Assembly: GCA_046349355.1 (NCBI GenBank)
Contig: JAXMCM010000018.1
Coordinates: 124,001-188,000, forward strand
DNA from: CALKJU01 sp046349355
GTDB taxonomy: Bacteria > Pseudomonadota > Alphaproteobacteria > Geminicoccales > Geminicoccaceae
Direction of reading: 5' to 3'
Length of the DNA: 64,000 nt
The position numbers and the translations under genes were made by a program. Positions 30,560-39,071 of the stretch are shown here, one piece after another (position 1 is the first letter of the stretch; each line of letters begins with the position of its first letter). A model generated the notes under the pieces. The model was given only the letters and a program-made list of their open reading frames with translations. It searched no databases and was not told the DNA's origin.

Positions 30560-31530
30560 CAGGTTCCGTGACATGGATTGCCGCCATCCCGTTCCCGAAC
30601 AGGTCGGGTTATGGCCGTCGCGGTCATGTCGGCGAGCGGACGCCGTTGTGAAGGCCGCTCGCGCGCCGATCTCGCGGACCGCTGGCGTTGCTGGCGGCGG
30701 CCGGCGACGGTTGTCGCCTGCTCGGTGGGCATCTGGGCGACGCGGCGGGTCAAGCCGTCGCCGTCCATGTCGCCGGCCTGCAAGGTCGGTGCGGCAGCGA
30801 CGTCGAGGCGCCCTCGGGCTCGCCGGACGACCCGCGTGCAGACGCTGCCGGACGGTCGACGAGACCACCTCGCCGGCGGTCGCCAGTACGAGGTCGGCAA
30901 CGACCCAGCGGCCTTGAGCTCGCGCACGGCGCCATGGACGTCGCTGGCGCTGCGGCCGGCGGTCGTCGGCACGCCGGTCGAGCTGGTGCAGGGCAAGACC
31001 TACGAGCTGGCGGTCGACCCGGCCGTCGCCGACGGCAGGCCATGGCCATCGAGCGCGCCGCTTGCCGTGAGCCGGGTCCGACGCAACGGGCAGGACGGTG
31101 CTGCGGACACGTCCAGGGCTCGCCGCGCGGCTGCGATGCCGCCGCCGCCGATGCTGCCGCTGCGGACGTGCCGCGTTGCCGGCCGACCTTCGGATCGCCG
31201 CCGGGGCACGCGGCTCTCGCCTGCCCGTGCCGTTGCCGTCGGGGACGACGAGGTCGGGATCGCCGTCGCATCACGTCAGGCGGCAGCGGCCTACGCCGTC
31301 CATGCGACCTGCGCGCGCGGTGTGGCGACTACCCTCGAGCCCGGGGCGTCTCGGCCGCTCGGCGCGGTGGCGGCGACTGGGCGTCGGATCGAGCCGGCCG
31401 TCGGGCCGTCGACGACGGGGTCTACGTCGCCAGCCATGCCGCGGTCGACCACCTCGACCGCGACCGACGCCTTCGTCGAGGCCGACGCGGCGAGCAGGGC
31501 CGGCAGGTCCGGCGACGCGGGTGAAAAACC
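30560..31530 (-). pseudogene. Decayed FG-GAP/VCBS repeat gene, copy 2
   Basis: On the minus strand, scattered FG-GAP motifs survive in different frames: GDPDLVVPDGNGTGR (31221-31269) and TLQAGDMDGDG (about 30751-30785). These D-x-D-G-D loops are calcium-binding turns of beta-propeller blades. Near 31500-31540 a signal-peptide-like stretch follows the duplicated block. No continuous frame joins the pieces. An intact relative of this repeat type is present at 49965-51584. Confidence 0.6.
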
Positions 31531-31830
31531 GGCCCTCGCGATGATGCTAAGTCATGATCCGCGGCGATGCCCGGCTCGGCTCGCCGATCGACCCCCGTGA
31601 CAATGATGGACTGCTTCGTTCCATGCCACGGCCCGGTCGTCGACTTCCGCATGGTGCAAAACCCTGCACGCAGGCGTCCCCGTCGGACGCCACGGAACGC
31701 CGTGTTCGTGCCGCGGGTCCGGACGGCCGCCTGCTCGTTCAGTCCCGGCAGCGGCAAGGTGCCGGTCGAGGGGCCTTCCACGTCCGGCTGAAGGCCGAGG
31801 CCGGGCCGCGGGCGAGGTGCGACAGCGCGA
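31531..31830. repeat. Left copy of a ~300-bp duplicated block
   Basis: Shares three exact words in the same order with 33261-33592: GATGATGCTAAGTCAT (31540-31555), GTTCCATGCCACGGCCCG (31618-31635) and GTGCAAAACCCTGC (31654-31667). The last two lie 36 bp apart in both copies. It also shares a GCTCGTTCAG word and a GGCCGAGGCCGGGCCGCGGGCGA-like tail that in the right copy belongs to the 3' end of the PBP gene. Confidence 0.8.
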
Positions 31831-32640
31831 ACTCGAGACCGAGCGCAGCGCTGCGGCGACGCGTTGCCGGTGGCGACGCCGAGCTGGCGACGCCGGCCAG
31901 CCTGGCCCAACGGCAGCGGACTAGGCCGAGCGTCGCAAGGCGCGGATCCGAGCGGCCCATCGCGCCCCGTCCCTCGGACCTAGCGCCCGCCGGGCGGTTC
32001 AGCCACAGGCGGACCGGCGCGGTTGCCGGTCCAGTTGGCGCCCGCGAATCATCCGGCCGGATGGCCGCCGCGGTCGATATCGGCGGACGAGGTCGTGGTG
32101 CAGGCCGCCGCCGGCGATCTCGCGCCTCGCCCCCAACTGATCGGCCGCGCCGGTCGACATTGTCCAGCACCATGATCCGCTTCGCCCGAGGTGACCGGAG
32201 ATCGCCAGGTCGGCGTCGCCGTCGCCCTGCGCTCAAGCATCCTGAGTCGCCGGCCTGCAGGGTGTGGGCGCGGTTGAGGTTGCGTCTCTCAGCGCCACCC
32301 GCTGCCGTCGCCGCCGAGGCGTCGCCCGGCGCGTCCACGACCGAGATGGACGAGTCGGCGCGTGTCCTCGAGCTCGAATAGATCACCTCGGGCCGGCGGT
32401 CGCCGTCGAGATCGGCGACCAGCGCCTTGAAGTTCGCGGGCGCATTGCCGATCGGCAGGCGCTGCCAGGCGCCGGCGGTGCGGGCCCGGCGTGCCGCCCG
32501 GATTGCGCAGCCACATGCCCTGCAGCACGCAGTCGCCGACGGCCCGTCCGGCGCGGCGCGTCGCCGCGGGCCGACCCCGCCGGCCGGGATCGTCCGAGCG
32601 CCTGCAACCTTGCGCCACTGGCCGGGCGCCGGCTGCACGA
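31831..32640 (-). pseudogene. Decayed FG-GAP/VCBS repeat gene, copy 1
   Basis: The minus strand reads LPIGNAPANFKALVADLDGD then RRPEVIYSSSRT (32326-32458), a clear FG-GAP blade. It then continues in another frame with HTLQAGD (about 32262) and RIMVLDNVD, and further shifts follow. The TLQAGD word matches copy 2, so the two are paralogues. A frame can be kept open for about 300 codons, but the blade pattern is broken repeatedly, so the product would not fold as a propeller. Confidence 0.65.
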
Positions 32641-32658
32641 ACAGCAGGACGGAGGCTG

Positions 32659-33070
32659 TTGAACGCCGAGCAGCTCGCCACCTTCGACAGGGAAGGCTAC
32701 CTGTTCCTGCCGGACTGCTTCAGCGAGGAGGAGGTGGCGCTTCTTCGCGCCGAGGCCCTGCGCCCCGAGGACCGCCGATGCTGCGCGATGACGTCGCGCC
32801 GCACGTCCATTCGCCGGCCGACTCGATCGCCGCCGGCGGCGCCGATCCCTGATCCAGCCCGACGAGCAGTTGCCCGAGCCGCTCTACATGCGCCGTTCAA
32901 GATCAACGCCAAGGCTTCGACGACGAGCGTCGGGCGTCGCACCATCGCGATCGACGTGCCGGCGGCCTCGCATCGTCGGTGTCTGGACGAGGTCGCGCGG
33001 CGTGGCGATCCGGGCCCGCTGAGGTTCATTCCCGGGAACGGTACCACATCAGGCCTCGTGCGGGCCGCCA
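32659..33070 (+). pseudogene. Phytanoyl-CoA dioxygenase (PhyH)-like relic
   Basis: It begins with GGAGG and TTG, and its first 30 residues are excellent PhyH sequence (LNAEQLATFDREGYLFLPDCF, SEEEVALLRAEA). Later only scraps remain: EPLYM in another frame (32876-32890), FKINAKA (32896-32916) and RFIPGN (about 33022-33039). The HxD iron-binding segment expected just after FKINAKA is unreadable, and the whole is shorter than the usual 250-300 residues. The frame happens to stay open to 33246, but an active Fe(II)/2-oxoglutarate oxygenase is not expected. Confidence 0.7.
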
Positions 33071-33109
33071 GTCGCGACACAGGTCGAGCCGGGTCGCGTC
33101 GACAATCGG

Positions 33110-33256
33110 CCAGCATCGACCCGGCCTGGTGGCGGAGGCGCGATCGACCTGGCGACCGCAACCGACACGGTCCCGGCTCATGTTCCACGACGCGGCGAGC
33201 AGCAGCAGGCCGAGCACGAGCGACGGCGAGCCCGCCGCACTATTGAATAACCTCAT
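33110..33256 (-). pseudogene. Orphan signal-peptide-like gene start
   Basis: From ATG 33256 the minus strand reads MRLFNSAAGSPSLVLGLLL and LAASWNMSRDR, a good secretion signal with no recognisable mature protein behind it. It follows the right copy of the duplicated block exactly as a similar signal-like stretch follows the left copy. It is probably the truncated start of another FG-GAP-type secreted protein. Confidence 0.45.
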
Positions 33257-33260
33257 CTTC

Positions 33261-33592
33261 GGCCCTCGCATACATGATGATGCTAAGTCATCGCCGGGGC
33301 GGCGATGCGCGGCATCAGATGCGATCTGCCGTGCGACACCCGGGGCGACAGTGATGGAGACGCACGACTGCCGCGTTCCATGCCACGGCCCGTTCGAATC
33401 CTTCACGATCGTGCAAAACCCTGCGCGCGGGCGAGGTTCCATTCACCGGTGTCGGACGGTGCCGGAACGATTACCGTGCGGGGCCAGACGGCGTGCCTAC
33501 CGCTCGTTCAGGTTCTTGTAGAACCGGGCGTAGGCGCCGGTCGCCAGGGGGCTTTCCACCGTGACGGCCGAGGCCGGGCCGCGGGCGAACCA
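33261..33592. repeat. Right copy of the duplicated block, overlapping the PBP 3' end
   Basis: Contains GATGATGCTAAGTCAT (33276-33291), GTTCCATGCCACGGCCCG (33375-33392) and GTGCAAAACCCTGC (33411-33424). It continues across the PBP stop (33497) into its last 30 or so codons. The distance to the left copy is about 1.7 kb, in direct orientation. Confidence 0.8.
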
Positions 33593-35707
33593 GAAGGTGG
33601 CGAGCTGCGTGTCGGTGAGGCCGACGAAGAGGGCGCTGCGGCCGTCCTGGGCGGTGCCGGTCTTGCCCATGATGTCGGGTGCTACGTTGGCCCGCCGGCC
33701 GGTGCCCGCGGCGACGACCGAGCGGAGCAGGCTGCGCATCGTGGCGACGCGGGGCGGGGTCAGCGTCTCGGTCGCGGCCGGCGCATGCCAGTACCGGAGC
33801 GCACCCGAACGGCTCTGCACCGCCATCACGCCGTAGGGGCGCGGGGTGCGGCCGCCGTTGGCGAGGGTGGCATAGGCGGCGGTCAGCTCGACCAGCTTCA
33901 CCTCGCTGGTGCCGAGCGGCAGCGACAGGTCGAGGCGGAGCGGCGTGGCGATGCCGAGGCGGGTGGCCATCGCCGCGACGCGCTCGAGGCCCAGCGCCCG
34001 GGCGAGGCGGACGGCGGCGGCGTTGCTGGACTGCTCGACGGCGGTGCGCAGCGGGATCCGGCCGCGGTACCGGCCGTCGAAATTGGCCGGCCACGGCCTG
34101 CCCTCGACCTGGAGCGGCGTGTCGTCGACGGTGTCCGCGGGCGTGTAGCCGGTCTCCAGCGCGGCGAGGTAGAGGAACAGCTTGAAGGTCGAGGACGGGG
34201 TGACCAGGGCCTGGGTCGTGTTGTTCCACTGCGAGCGGGCATAGCTGCCGCCGCCGACCATCGCGGTCACCGCCCCGTCGGGACGCATCGCCAGGGCGCC
34301 GCCCAGCGCCGCCTTGTCGCCCAGCTTCGCCAGGTCGCCGAGGACGCCGCGGACCGAGACCTGGGCGTAGAGCTGGGCCAGCGGTTCGAGGGTGACGATG
34401 ACGCGCAGGCGCTGCCCCGGCTCGATGCCGAGCCCGGCGATCTCGCCGGCGATCCAGTCGCGGAACCAGCCGTGCTCGAGGCGCGGGACGTCGCGGTCGC
34501 CGGTGCGCAGCTGGGCGCGCGTGCGCTGCCCCCACTCGGCGATCGTGCGCTGGCGCAGCCCGGCGTCGAGGACGCCGGCGGCGACCATGCCGTCGAGGGC
34601 GAGCGCGGCGAAGCGGCGGGCGGCCTGGAGGTCGTCGACCGGGTTGCGGGCCTCCGGCGCCGGCAGCATCTTCGCCAGCATGGCCGACTGGTACAGGTTG
34701 AGCTGCCGGGCGCGCACGCCGAAGTAGAAGCGCGCCGCCTGCTCGACGCCGTACATGCCGTTCCCGAACGGCGCCCGGTTCAGGTAGAGCGCGAGCAGCT
34801 GCCGCTTGTCGAACGCCAGCTCGAGCTTGAAGGCGAGCAGCACGTCGCGGATCTTGCGGATGATGCTCTGGTCCGACTCGAGGAAGACCAGCTTCGCCAG
34901 CTGCTGGGTCAGCGTGCTGGTGCCGCCGCGGCGCAGCAGGCCGCGGACGATGCCGACCGGGTCGATGCCGGGATGCCGCCAGAACCAGCGATCCTCGTTG
35001 GCGACGACGGCATCGAGCAGATGCTGCGGCAGCGAATCGATGTCGACCGGCACCGGGAACACCGGCGCGTGGAAGGCGATCGCGCCATCGGCGGCGAGCT
35101 CGACCTCGTAGCTCGGCCGGTCGACGATCAGCGCCACCTGCTGGCTGCTCGGCAGGGCCTGGTAGACCCAGGCGAGGAAGCCCGCCACGACGGCGGCGAG
35201 CAGCAAGGCGATGCGGCAGGCCGCGCGCAGCAGGCGCCGCGGCGCGGACGGCCGGCTGCCCTGCCGTTCCGCCAGCTGCCGTCCCTGCGCCACGCTGGCG
35301 TCGAGCCGGGCCTCGGAGGGAAAGCCCGGGACCACCGACGCGGCGAGCTGGCGCAGGCCGAAGCGGAGATACTTGTCGGCGGCGACGGCCCCGAGGAGGA
35401 TCTGCGGCCCGTCCGCAGCGAAGACGCGCTCGAGCTCGTCGTACACCGCCTCGGCGTCGCGCTGGGCCGGGCAGCGCCGGCCGACGAAGGCGCGGAACAG
35501 CGGCTGCCCGAGCAGGCCGCGAAAGCCGGCCCGGCCGGGCGGCGTCAGCAGCAGCTCGCCGAGCTTGAGGCGGAGCAGCTGGTCGATCGGGCCATGCCGT
35601 GGCCGCAGCGACCGGCAGGCCCGCGCCGCGGCCCGCAGCGGCGCCCGCTCGCGGCCGAGCAGATGATCGAGGCGCTGCTGCAGGAAGGCGACGTCGTCGG
35701 CGATCAT
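33497..35707 (-). CDS. Class A penicillin-binding protein with long cytoplasmic extension
   Basis: A 736-residue bifunctional peptidoglycan synthase. One membrane segment (about 161-181) precedes a GT51 glycosyltransferase (catalytic Glu238 in NEDRWFWRHPG; RGGTSTLTQQLAK). The transpeptidase has all three motifs: STFK (about 503-506), SSN and KTGT near the C-terminus. The first 160 residues form an extra region before the membrane anchor that ordinary PBP1-type enzymes lack. The protein ends soon after KTGTAQDG, with no C-terminal accessory domain. Its 3' end lies in the duplicated block, and the sequence downstream is degraded. The ATG at 35707 is uncertain. Confidence 0.88.
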   Translation of the reverse strand: MIADDVAFLQQRLDHLLGRERAPLRAAARACRSLRPRHGPIDQLLRLKLGELLLTPPGRAGFRGLLGQPLFRAFVGRRCPAQRDAEAVYDELERVFAADGPQILLGAVAADKYLRFGLRQLAASVVPGFPSEARLDASVAQGRQLAERQGSRPSAPRRLLRAACRIALLLAAVVAGFLAWVYQALPSSQQVALIVDRPSYEVELAADGAIAFHAPVFPVPVDIDSLPQHLLDAVVANEDRWFWRHPGIDPVGIVRGLLRRGGTSTLTQQLAKLVFLESDQSIIRKIRDVLLAFKLELAFDKRQLLALYLNRAPFGNGMYGVEQAARFYFGVRARQLNLYQSAMLAKMLPAPEARNPVDDLQAARRFAALALDGMVAAGVLDAGLRQRTIAEWGQRTRAQLRTGDRDVPRLEHGWFRDWIAGEIAGLGIEPGQRLRVIVTLEPLAQLYAQVSVRGVLGDLAKLGDKAALGGALAMRPDGAVTAMVGGGSYARSQWNNTTQALVTPSSTFKLFLYLAALETGYTPADTVDDTPLQVEGRPWPANFDGRYRGRIPLRTAVEQSSNAAAVRLARALGLERVAAMATRLGIATPLRLDLSLPLGTSEVKLVELTAAYATLANGGRTPRPYGVMAVQSRSGALRYWHAPAATETLTPPRVATMRSLLRSVVAAGTGRRANVAPDIMGKTGTAQDGRSALFVGLTDTQLATFWFARGPASAVTVESPLATGAYARFYKNLNER

Positions 35708-35814
35708 CGGAGCAGGCGATAGGGCGACAGCGCCGGGGGGTCGAGGGCGGCCGGGCCGGGGGCCGCGGCACCGTTCAAGACCATGTTCCTCTAGACCACG
35801 ACACCGGAATGTAG

Positions 35815-35830
35815 TGAAGTCAAAACTTCA
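35815..35830 (+). promoter_or_regulatory. Small inverted repeat before the secreted-protein gene
   Basis: TGAAGT-CAAA-ACTTCA, 6-bp arms, about 33 bp before the ATG at 35863. It lies in a locally AT-rich spot of an otherwise featureless 155-bp gap. Possible operator. Confidence 0.35.
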
Positions 35831-35862
35831 ACCCTCGGCCAACGCATGCCGGAGGATTGACC

Positions 35863-36708
35863 ATGGCCTTTCCCAGGCTACCGTCGTGGACATGCGTCCT
35901 GCTCGCCGCAGGTGCCGTCGTCGCCGGGTCGGCTGGACCGGCCATGGCGCTGCCGAAGTGCGCGCCGGCCAGTCCCGAGACCATCAGCGAGGAAGGCTTC
36001 TCCGTCGACTTTGCCTGGCAGGACTACCGGAAAAATCCGCCGACGACGCCGGAGCATCGCTGCTGCGCCCGGGTCTGCGAGCCGATCATCAGGTACGCCG
36101 CCTCGATCGAGAACAACGCGATGGCGCTGAACGCCGTCGCGCGCAATCCGAAGGTTCCCAAGGCGGAGCGCGACCGGGCGCTGGCCAACGCCAACACGCT
36201 GTTCGAGAGGCGCCGCAAGCTTGTCTTCGATTTCCGGATCTGCCTTGCCGAGACCAGGCCCAAGGGGACCGGCGCGGCGGCAAGATGCGGCATGACCTCG
36301 TTCGACCAGATCGTGCTGGACTCTTATGCGTGGTGCGACGAGTTCGCGAAGCGACAGCAGCGGTTCCGCGACCTGCTGGTCAGCACGGTCGGCAACAATG
36401 TCGGCAGCTGGCGGGCGCAGTCGAACTGGTTCCGCATCCGGCAGGTCGGCACCGTCGACGAGGATTCGGTGTCGATGAGGGGCGAGCCCTCGACCCACCT
36501 GCCGGCCGGCAAGGGCAGCGCCCCGTTCAAGGCGATCATCACTAACGGTACGAGTTTCCTGCCGTTCCCGGACCTCATGTCCCGGATGTACATGCGCTTC
36601 ACCGCCAGTGCCGTGCGCCTCGCCGGGCCGGCGGGGACCAAGGCGCTGGACACCTCGGTGCTGATCGACGGCGTCTGCCCGGGCCCGCGCGACCGGCCGG
36701 CGGGCTGA
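35863..36708 (+). CDS. Secreted protein of unknown function
   Basis: A 281-residue protein with a Sec signal (about residues 1-30, ending SAGPAMALPK). The mature domain has about six cysteines (for example HRCCARVCEP and FRICLAE), suggesting disulfides in the periplasm, and a helical centre. No catalytic motif or family is recognised. GGAGG at 35851-35855 lies 7 nt before the ATG. Its stop is separated by only 4 bp from that of the convergent HAD gene. Confidence 0.7.
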   Translation: MAFPRLPSWTCVLLAAGAVVAGSAGPAMALPKCAPASPETISEEGFSVDFAWQDYRKNPPTTPEHRCCARVCEPIIRYAASIENNAMALNAVARNPKVPKAERDRALANANTLFERRRKLVFDFRICLAETRPKGTGAAARCGMTSFDQIVLDSYAWCDEFAKRQQRFRDLLVSTVGNNVGSWRAQSNWFRIRQVGTVDEDSVSMRGEPSTHLPAGKGSAPFKAIITNGTSFLPFPDLMSRMYMRFTASAVRLAGPAGTKALDTSVLIDGVCPGPRDRPAG

Positions 36709-36712
36709 GCGC

Positions 36713-37390
36713 TCAGGCGGCGGCGCGCTCGACGCTGCGCGGCAGCAGCCAGCCGCGGGCGTCGCTCGCGGTGGCGAGGCCGGTGTAGCCCGGGATCACC
36801 GGGTGCGGCGAGCGCATCGGGTGGGCGTGGGTGGCGCCGATGACGACGACCGTGCTGCCGGCGGCCTCGGCGGCGGCGATGCCGGCGGGTGCGTCCTCGA
36901 AGACGAGGCAGTCGGCAGGGTCGGCCCCCAGCCGCTCGGCGGCGAGGCGGAAGCAGTCGGGGGCCGGCTTGCCGCGGCTGACGTCCTCGGCGGTGACGAC
37001 GAGGTCGGGAACGGGCAGGCCGGCGGCGGCGAGGCGGAGCAGCGCCAGCTCGCGCGGTGCGGACGTGACCACGGCCCAGCGCTCGCGCGGCAGACCGGCG
37101 ACGAAGGGCACCGCACCGGGGATGGCGCGGATGCCGTCGACATCGGCCAGCTCGTCGCGGGTCAGCACGGCGACCTCATGGGCATGATCGCCGTCGGGCA
37201 GGAAGCGGCGGACGGTCTCGATGGCGCGCACGCCATGCATGACGGCGAGCACCGGGGCCGGATCGAGGCCGTGGCGCCGGGCCCAGTCGGTCCAGATGCG
37301 GTTGGTGACGGCGATGCTGTCGAGCAGGGTGCCGTCCATGTCGAACAGGAACGCGGCGAAGCTGCGCGCCGGCAGCAGCGGGCTGGTCAT
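36713..37390 (-). CDS. HAD-superfamily phosphatase (beta-phosphoglucomutase/sugar-phosphatase type)
   Basis: A 225-residue HAD hydrolase. Motif I is DMDGTLLDS near residue 17, with the nucleophile and acid/base aspartates. Motif II is VVTSAP, motif III lies in RGKPAPDCF and motif IV is VFEDAPAG. A helical cap sits between motifs I and II (subclass C1). The likely substrates are small phosphosugars such as glycerol-phosphate or 2-deoxyglucose-phosphate. It is convergent with the secreted protein gene. No downstream partner is evident. Confidence 0.88.
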   Translation of the reverse strand: MTSPLLPARSFAAFLFDMDGTLLDSIAVTNRIWTDWARRHGLDPAPVLAVMHGVRAIETVRRFLPDGDHAHEVAVLTRDELADVDGIRAIPGAVPFVAGLPRERWAVVTSAPRELALLRLAAAGLPVPDLVVTAEDVSRGKPAPDCFRLAAERLGADPADCLVFEDAPAGIAAAEAAGSTVVVIGATHAHPMRSPHPVIPGYTGLATASDARGWLLPRSVERAAA

Positions 37391-37503
37391 GGGCTCCCGA
37401 CGGGGCTCGGGGTGGAGGAACAGGCTGTAGGTAGCGCGGAAGGCGGCGCGGCGGCAGGGGCGCGGGCGCAGGGCAGCCAGCCAATGCTGCGGTGCAGCAG
37501 AGC

Positions 37504-37710
37504 TTATGCCCTGGCGAAGAGACGGGCGAGCTGCGGCACCGGCTCTCCGCTCTCCAGCCGGTCAGCGAGTACGCGCAGGGCCAGGGCCTTGGCTCGGATC
37601 AGCGCCTCTTCTTGCGTTGCTCCGTAGACAAGCACTCCCGGCAACGCCTGCACCTCCGCGATGAACCGTCCATCGCCTTCAGGTTCGACGTCGATGACAA
37701 GATGGGGTGT
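37504..37710 (-). CDS. HicB-like antitoxin-fold protein without visible start codon
   Basis: The minus-strand frame reads PHLVIDVEPEGDGRFIAEVQ, then ALPGVLVYGATQEEALIRAK, then ALALRVLADRLESGE, a full HicB-like (PF15919-type) domain of about 68 residues ending at TAA 37504. Walking upstream, the frame runs back into the thioesterase gene, and no ATG, GTG, TTG or CTG is met before a stop. No HicA-like toxin gene is adjacent. The gene has lost its start, uses a rare initiator, or contains an indel. It follows the thioesterase gene closely and could be translated by re-initiation. Confidence 0.6.
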   Translation of the reverse strand, partial: TPHLVIDVEPEGDGRFIAEVQALPGVLVYGATQEEALIRAKALALRVLADRLESGEPVPQLARLFARA

Positions 37711-37714
37711 CTTC

Positions 37715-38140
37715 TCAGGCTTCCTGCGGGATCGCGTAGGTCCCGACGCAGTGGGCGACGGGGTGCTCGCCGCCGTCGCTGGTCAGGGTCACCTCGCCGA
37801 CGGCCAGGGTGCGGCCGAGGCGGAGCAGGCGGCCCTCGGCCAGCAGGTCGGCGTCGCGCGGCTTGCTGAGGAAGTGGAAGGCGAGGTCGGTGGTGACGGC
37901 GAGCTCGACGCGGCCGATGCGGGAGAGGACCACGCCGTAGAGGGTGATGTCGGCCAGCGCCATCATCGCCGGGCCGCACAAGGAGCCGCCGGGGCGCAGC
38001 AGCATCGGCTGCCAGGGCAGGCGGACGACGACCCGGCCGGCCTCGAAGACCTCGGTGCGGCAGCCCAAGAGGCCGACATAGGGCACGCCATGGCTGGCCA
38101 GCGCCTGGAACTCGTCGAGGGTCAGCTTGGCACGCGGCAT
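37715..38140 (-). CDS. PaaI-type hotdog thioesterase
   Basis: A 141-residue hotdog-fold protein. Typical elements are VGLLGCRTEVFEAGRVVVRLPW and GGSLCGPAMMALADITLYG, with the central helix, and LAVGEVTLTSDGGEHPVAHC. The family hydrolyses acyl- or aryl-CoA thioesters. It is divergent from a crotonase gene, consistent with a shared fatty- or aromatic-acyl-CoA theme, but the substrate is unknown. ATG at 38140. Confidence 0.82.
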   Translation of the reverse strand: MPRAKLTLDEFQALASHGVPYVGLLGCRTEVFEAGRVVVRLPWQPMLLRPGGSLCGPAMMALADITLYGVVLSRIGRVELAVTTDLAFHFLSKPRDADLLAEGRLLRLGRTLAVGEVTLTSDGGEHPVAHCVGTYAIPQEA

Positions 38141-38236
38141 CGGGGGCTCCGGGGCGTCGGCCTTGCAGCGTGCCGACGGGGTTGCATATAGACGGCGGAC
38201 GTCAGGGACCGAACGACGAAGGCGCGGACCTACGCC

Positions 38237-39019
38237 ATGACCAACGAGCCGGTACTGCTGCGGCACGATGCCGGCGGCGTCGTCCGCCTCACCCTCAACC
38301 GGCCGGGCGCCTTCAACAGCCTGTCGAAGGAGCTGCTGGGCGAGCTGCTGCGGACGATCGACGCGCTGGCGCAGGATACCGGCGCGCGCGTCGTGGTGAT
38401 CGGCGGCACCGGCAAGGCGTTCTGCGCCGGGCACGACCTCAAGGAGATCGGCCGCAGCCGGACCCGCGAGGAGCTGGGGGCGCTGTTCGGGCTGTGCTCG
38501 CAGGTGATGCTGGGGCTGACCCGGCTGCCGCAGCCGGTGATCGCGCGCGTCGACGGCATCGCCACGGCGGCCGGCTGCCAGCTGGTCGCGGCCTGCGACC
38601 TCGCGGTCTGCAGCGAGACCGCCCGCTTCGCCACCTCGGGCGTCAAGTACGGCCTGTTCTGCAGCACGCCGATGGTCGCCCTGTCGCGCAACGTGCCGCG
38701 CAAGGCGGCCATGGAGATGCTGCTGACCGGCGACTTCATCGATGCCGCCGAGGCGCACCGGCTGGGCCTCGTCAACGCGGTGGTGCCGGCGGCCGGGCTC
38801 GACGACGCGGTCGCGGCCATGGCGGCGCGGCTGCTCGACAAGCCGGCGCGGGTGCTGGCGCTGGGCAAGCGCGCCTTCTACCGCCAGCTCGAGCTCGGCA
38901 TGGAGCAGGCCTACGCGCTGGGCACCGAGGTCATCGTCGGCAACGCCCTCGACGACGACTTCGCCGCCGGGCTCGAGGCGTTCATCGGCAAGACCAAGCC
39001 GCAATGGCCGAACGGCTGA
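38237..39019 (+). CDS. Enoyl-CoA hydratase/isomerase (crotonase) family protein
   Basis: A 260-residue crotonase. Oxyanion-hole segments are FCAGHDLKEIG and GIATAAGCQLVAACDLAV; AHRLGLVNAVVPA follows. It acts on acyl-CoA esters. Substrate specificity cannot be deduced, as the glutamates of classical hydratases are not obvious. It is divergent from the thioesterase gene, with a 96-bp shared upstream region, and is followed by opgD after 52 bp. Confidence 0.87.
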   Translation: MTNEPVLLRHDAGGVVRLTLNRPGAFNSLSKELLGELLRTIDALAQDTGARVVVIGGTGKAFCAGHDLKEIGRSRTREELGALFGLCSQVMLGLTRLPQPVIARVDGIATAAGCQLVAACDLAVCSETARFATSGVKYGLFCSTPMVALSRNVPRKAAMEMLLTGDFIDAAEAHRLGLVNAVVPAAGLDDAVAAMAARLLDKPARVLALGKRAFYRQLELGMEQAYALGTEVIVGNALDDDFAAGLEAFIGKTKPQWPNG

Positions 39020-39071
39020 GGGCCCGCGGGCCGGGCCGCAACATCCCCCAAGAACGGAGAGTGTCCGCAGC

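Noticed and set aside
31739..32638. A 299-codon minus-strand open frame as a functional FG-GAP protein
   Set aside because: Only one blade is readable; the rest shifts frame, so openness reflects high GC rather than selection.
25428..33496. A mobile element (transposon or integrated phage)
   Set aside because: No transposase, integrase, terminal inverted repeats or tRNA attachment site were seen; only a direct repeat and gene relics.
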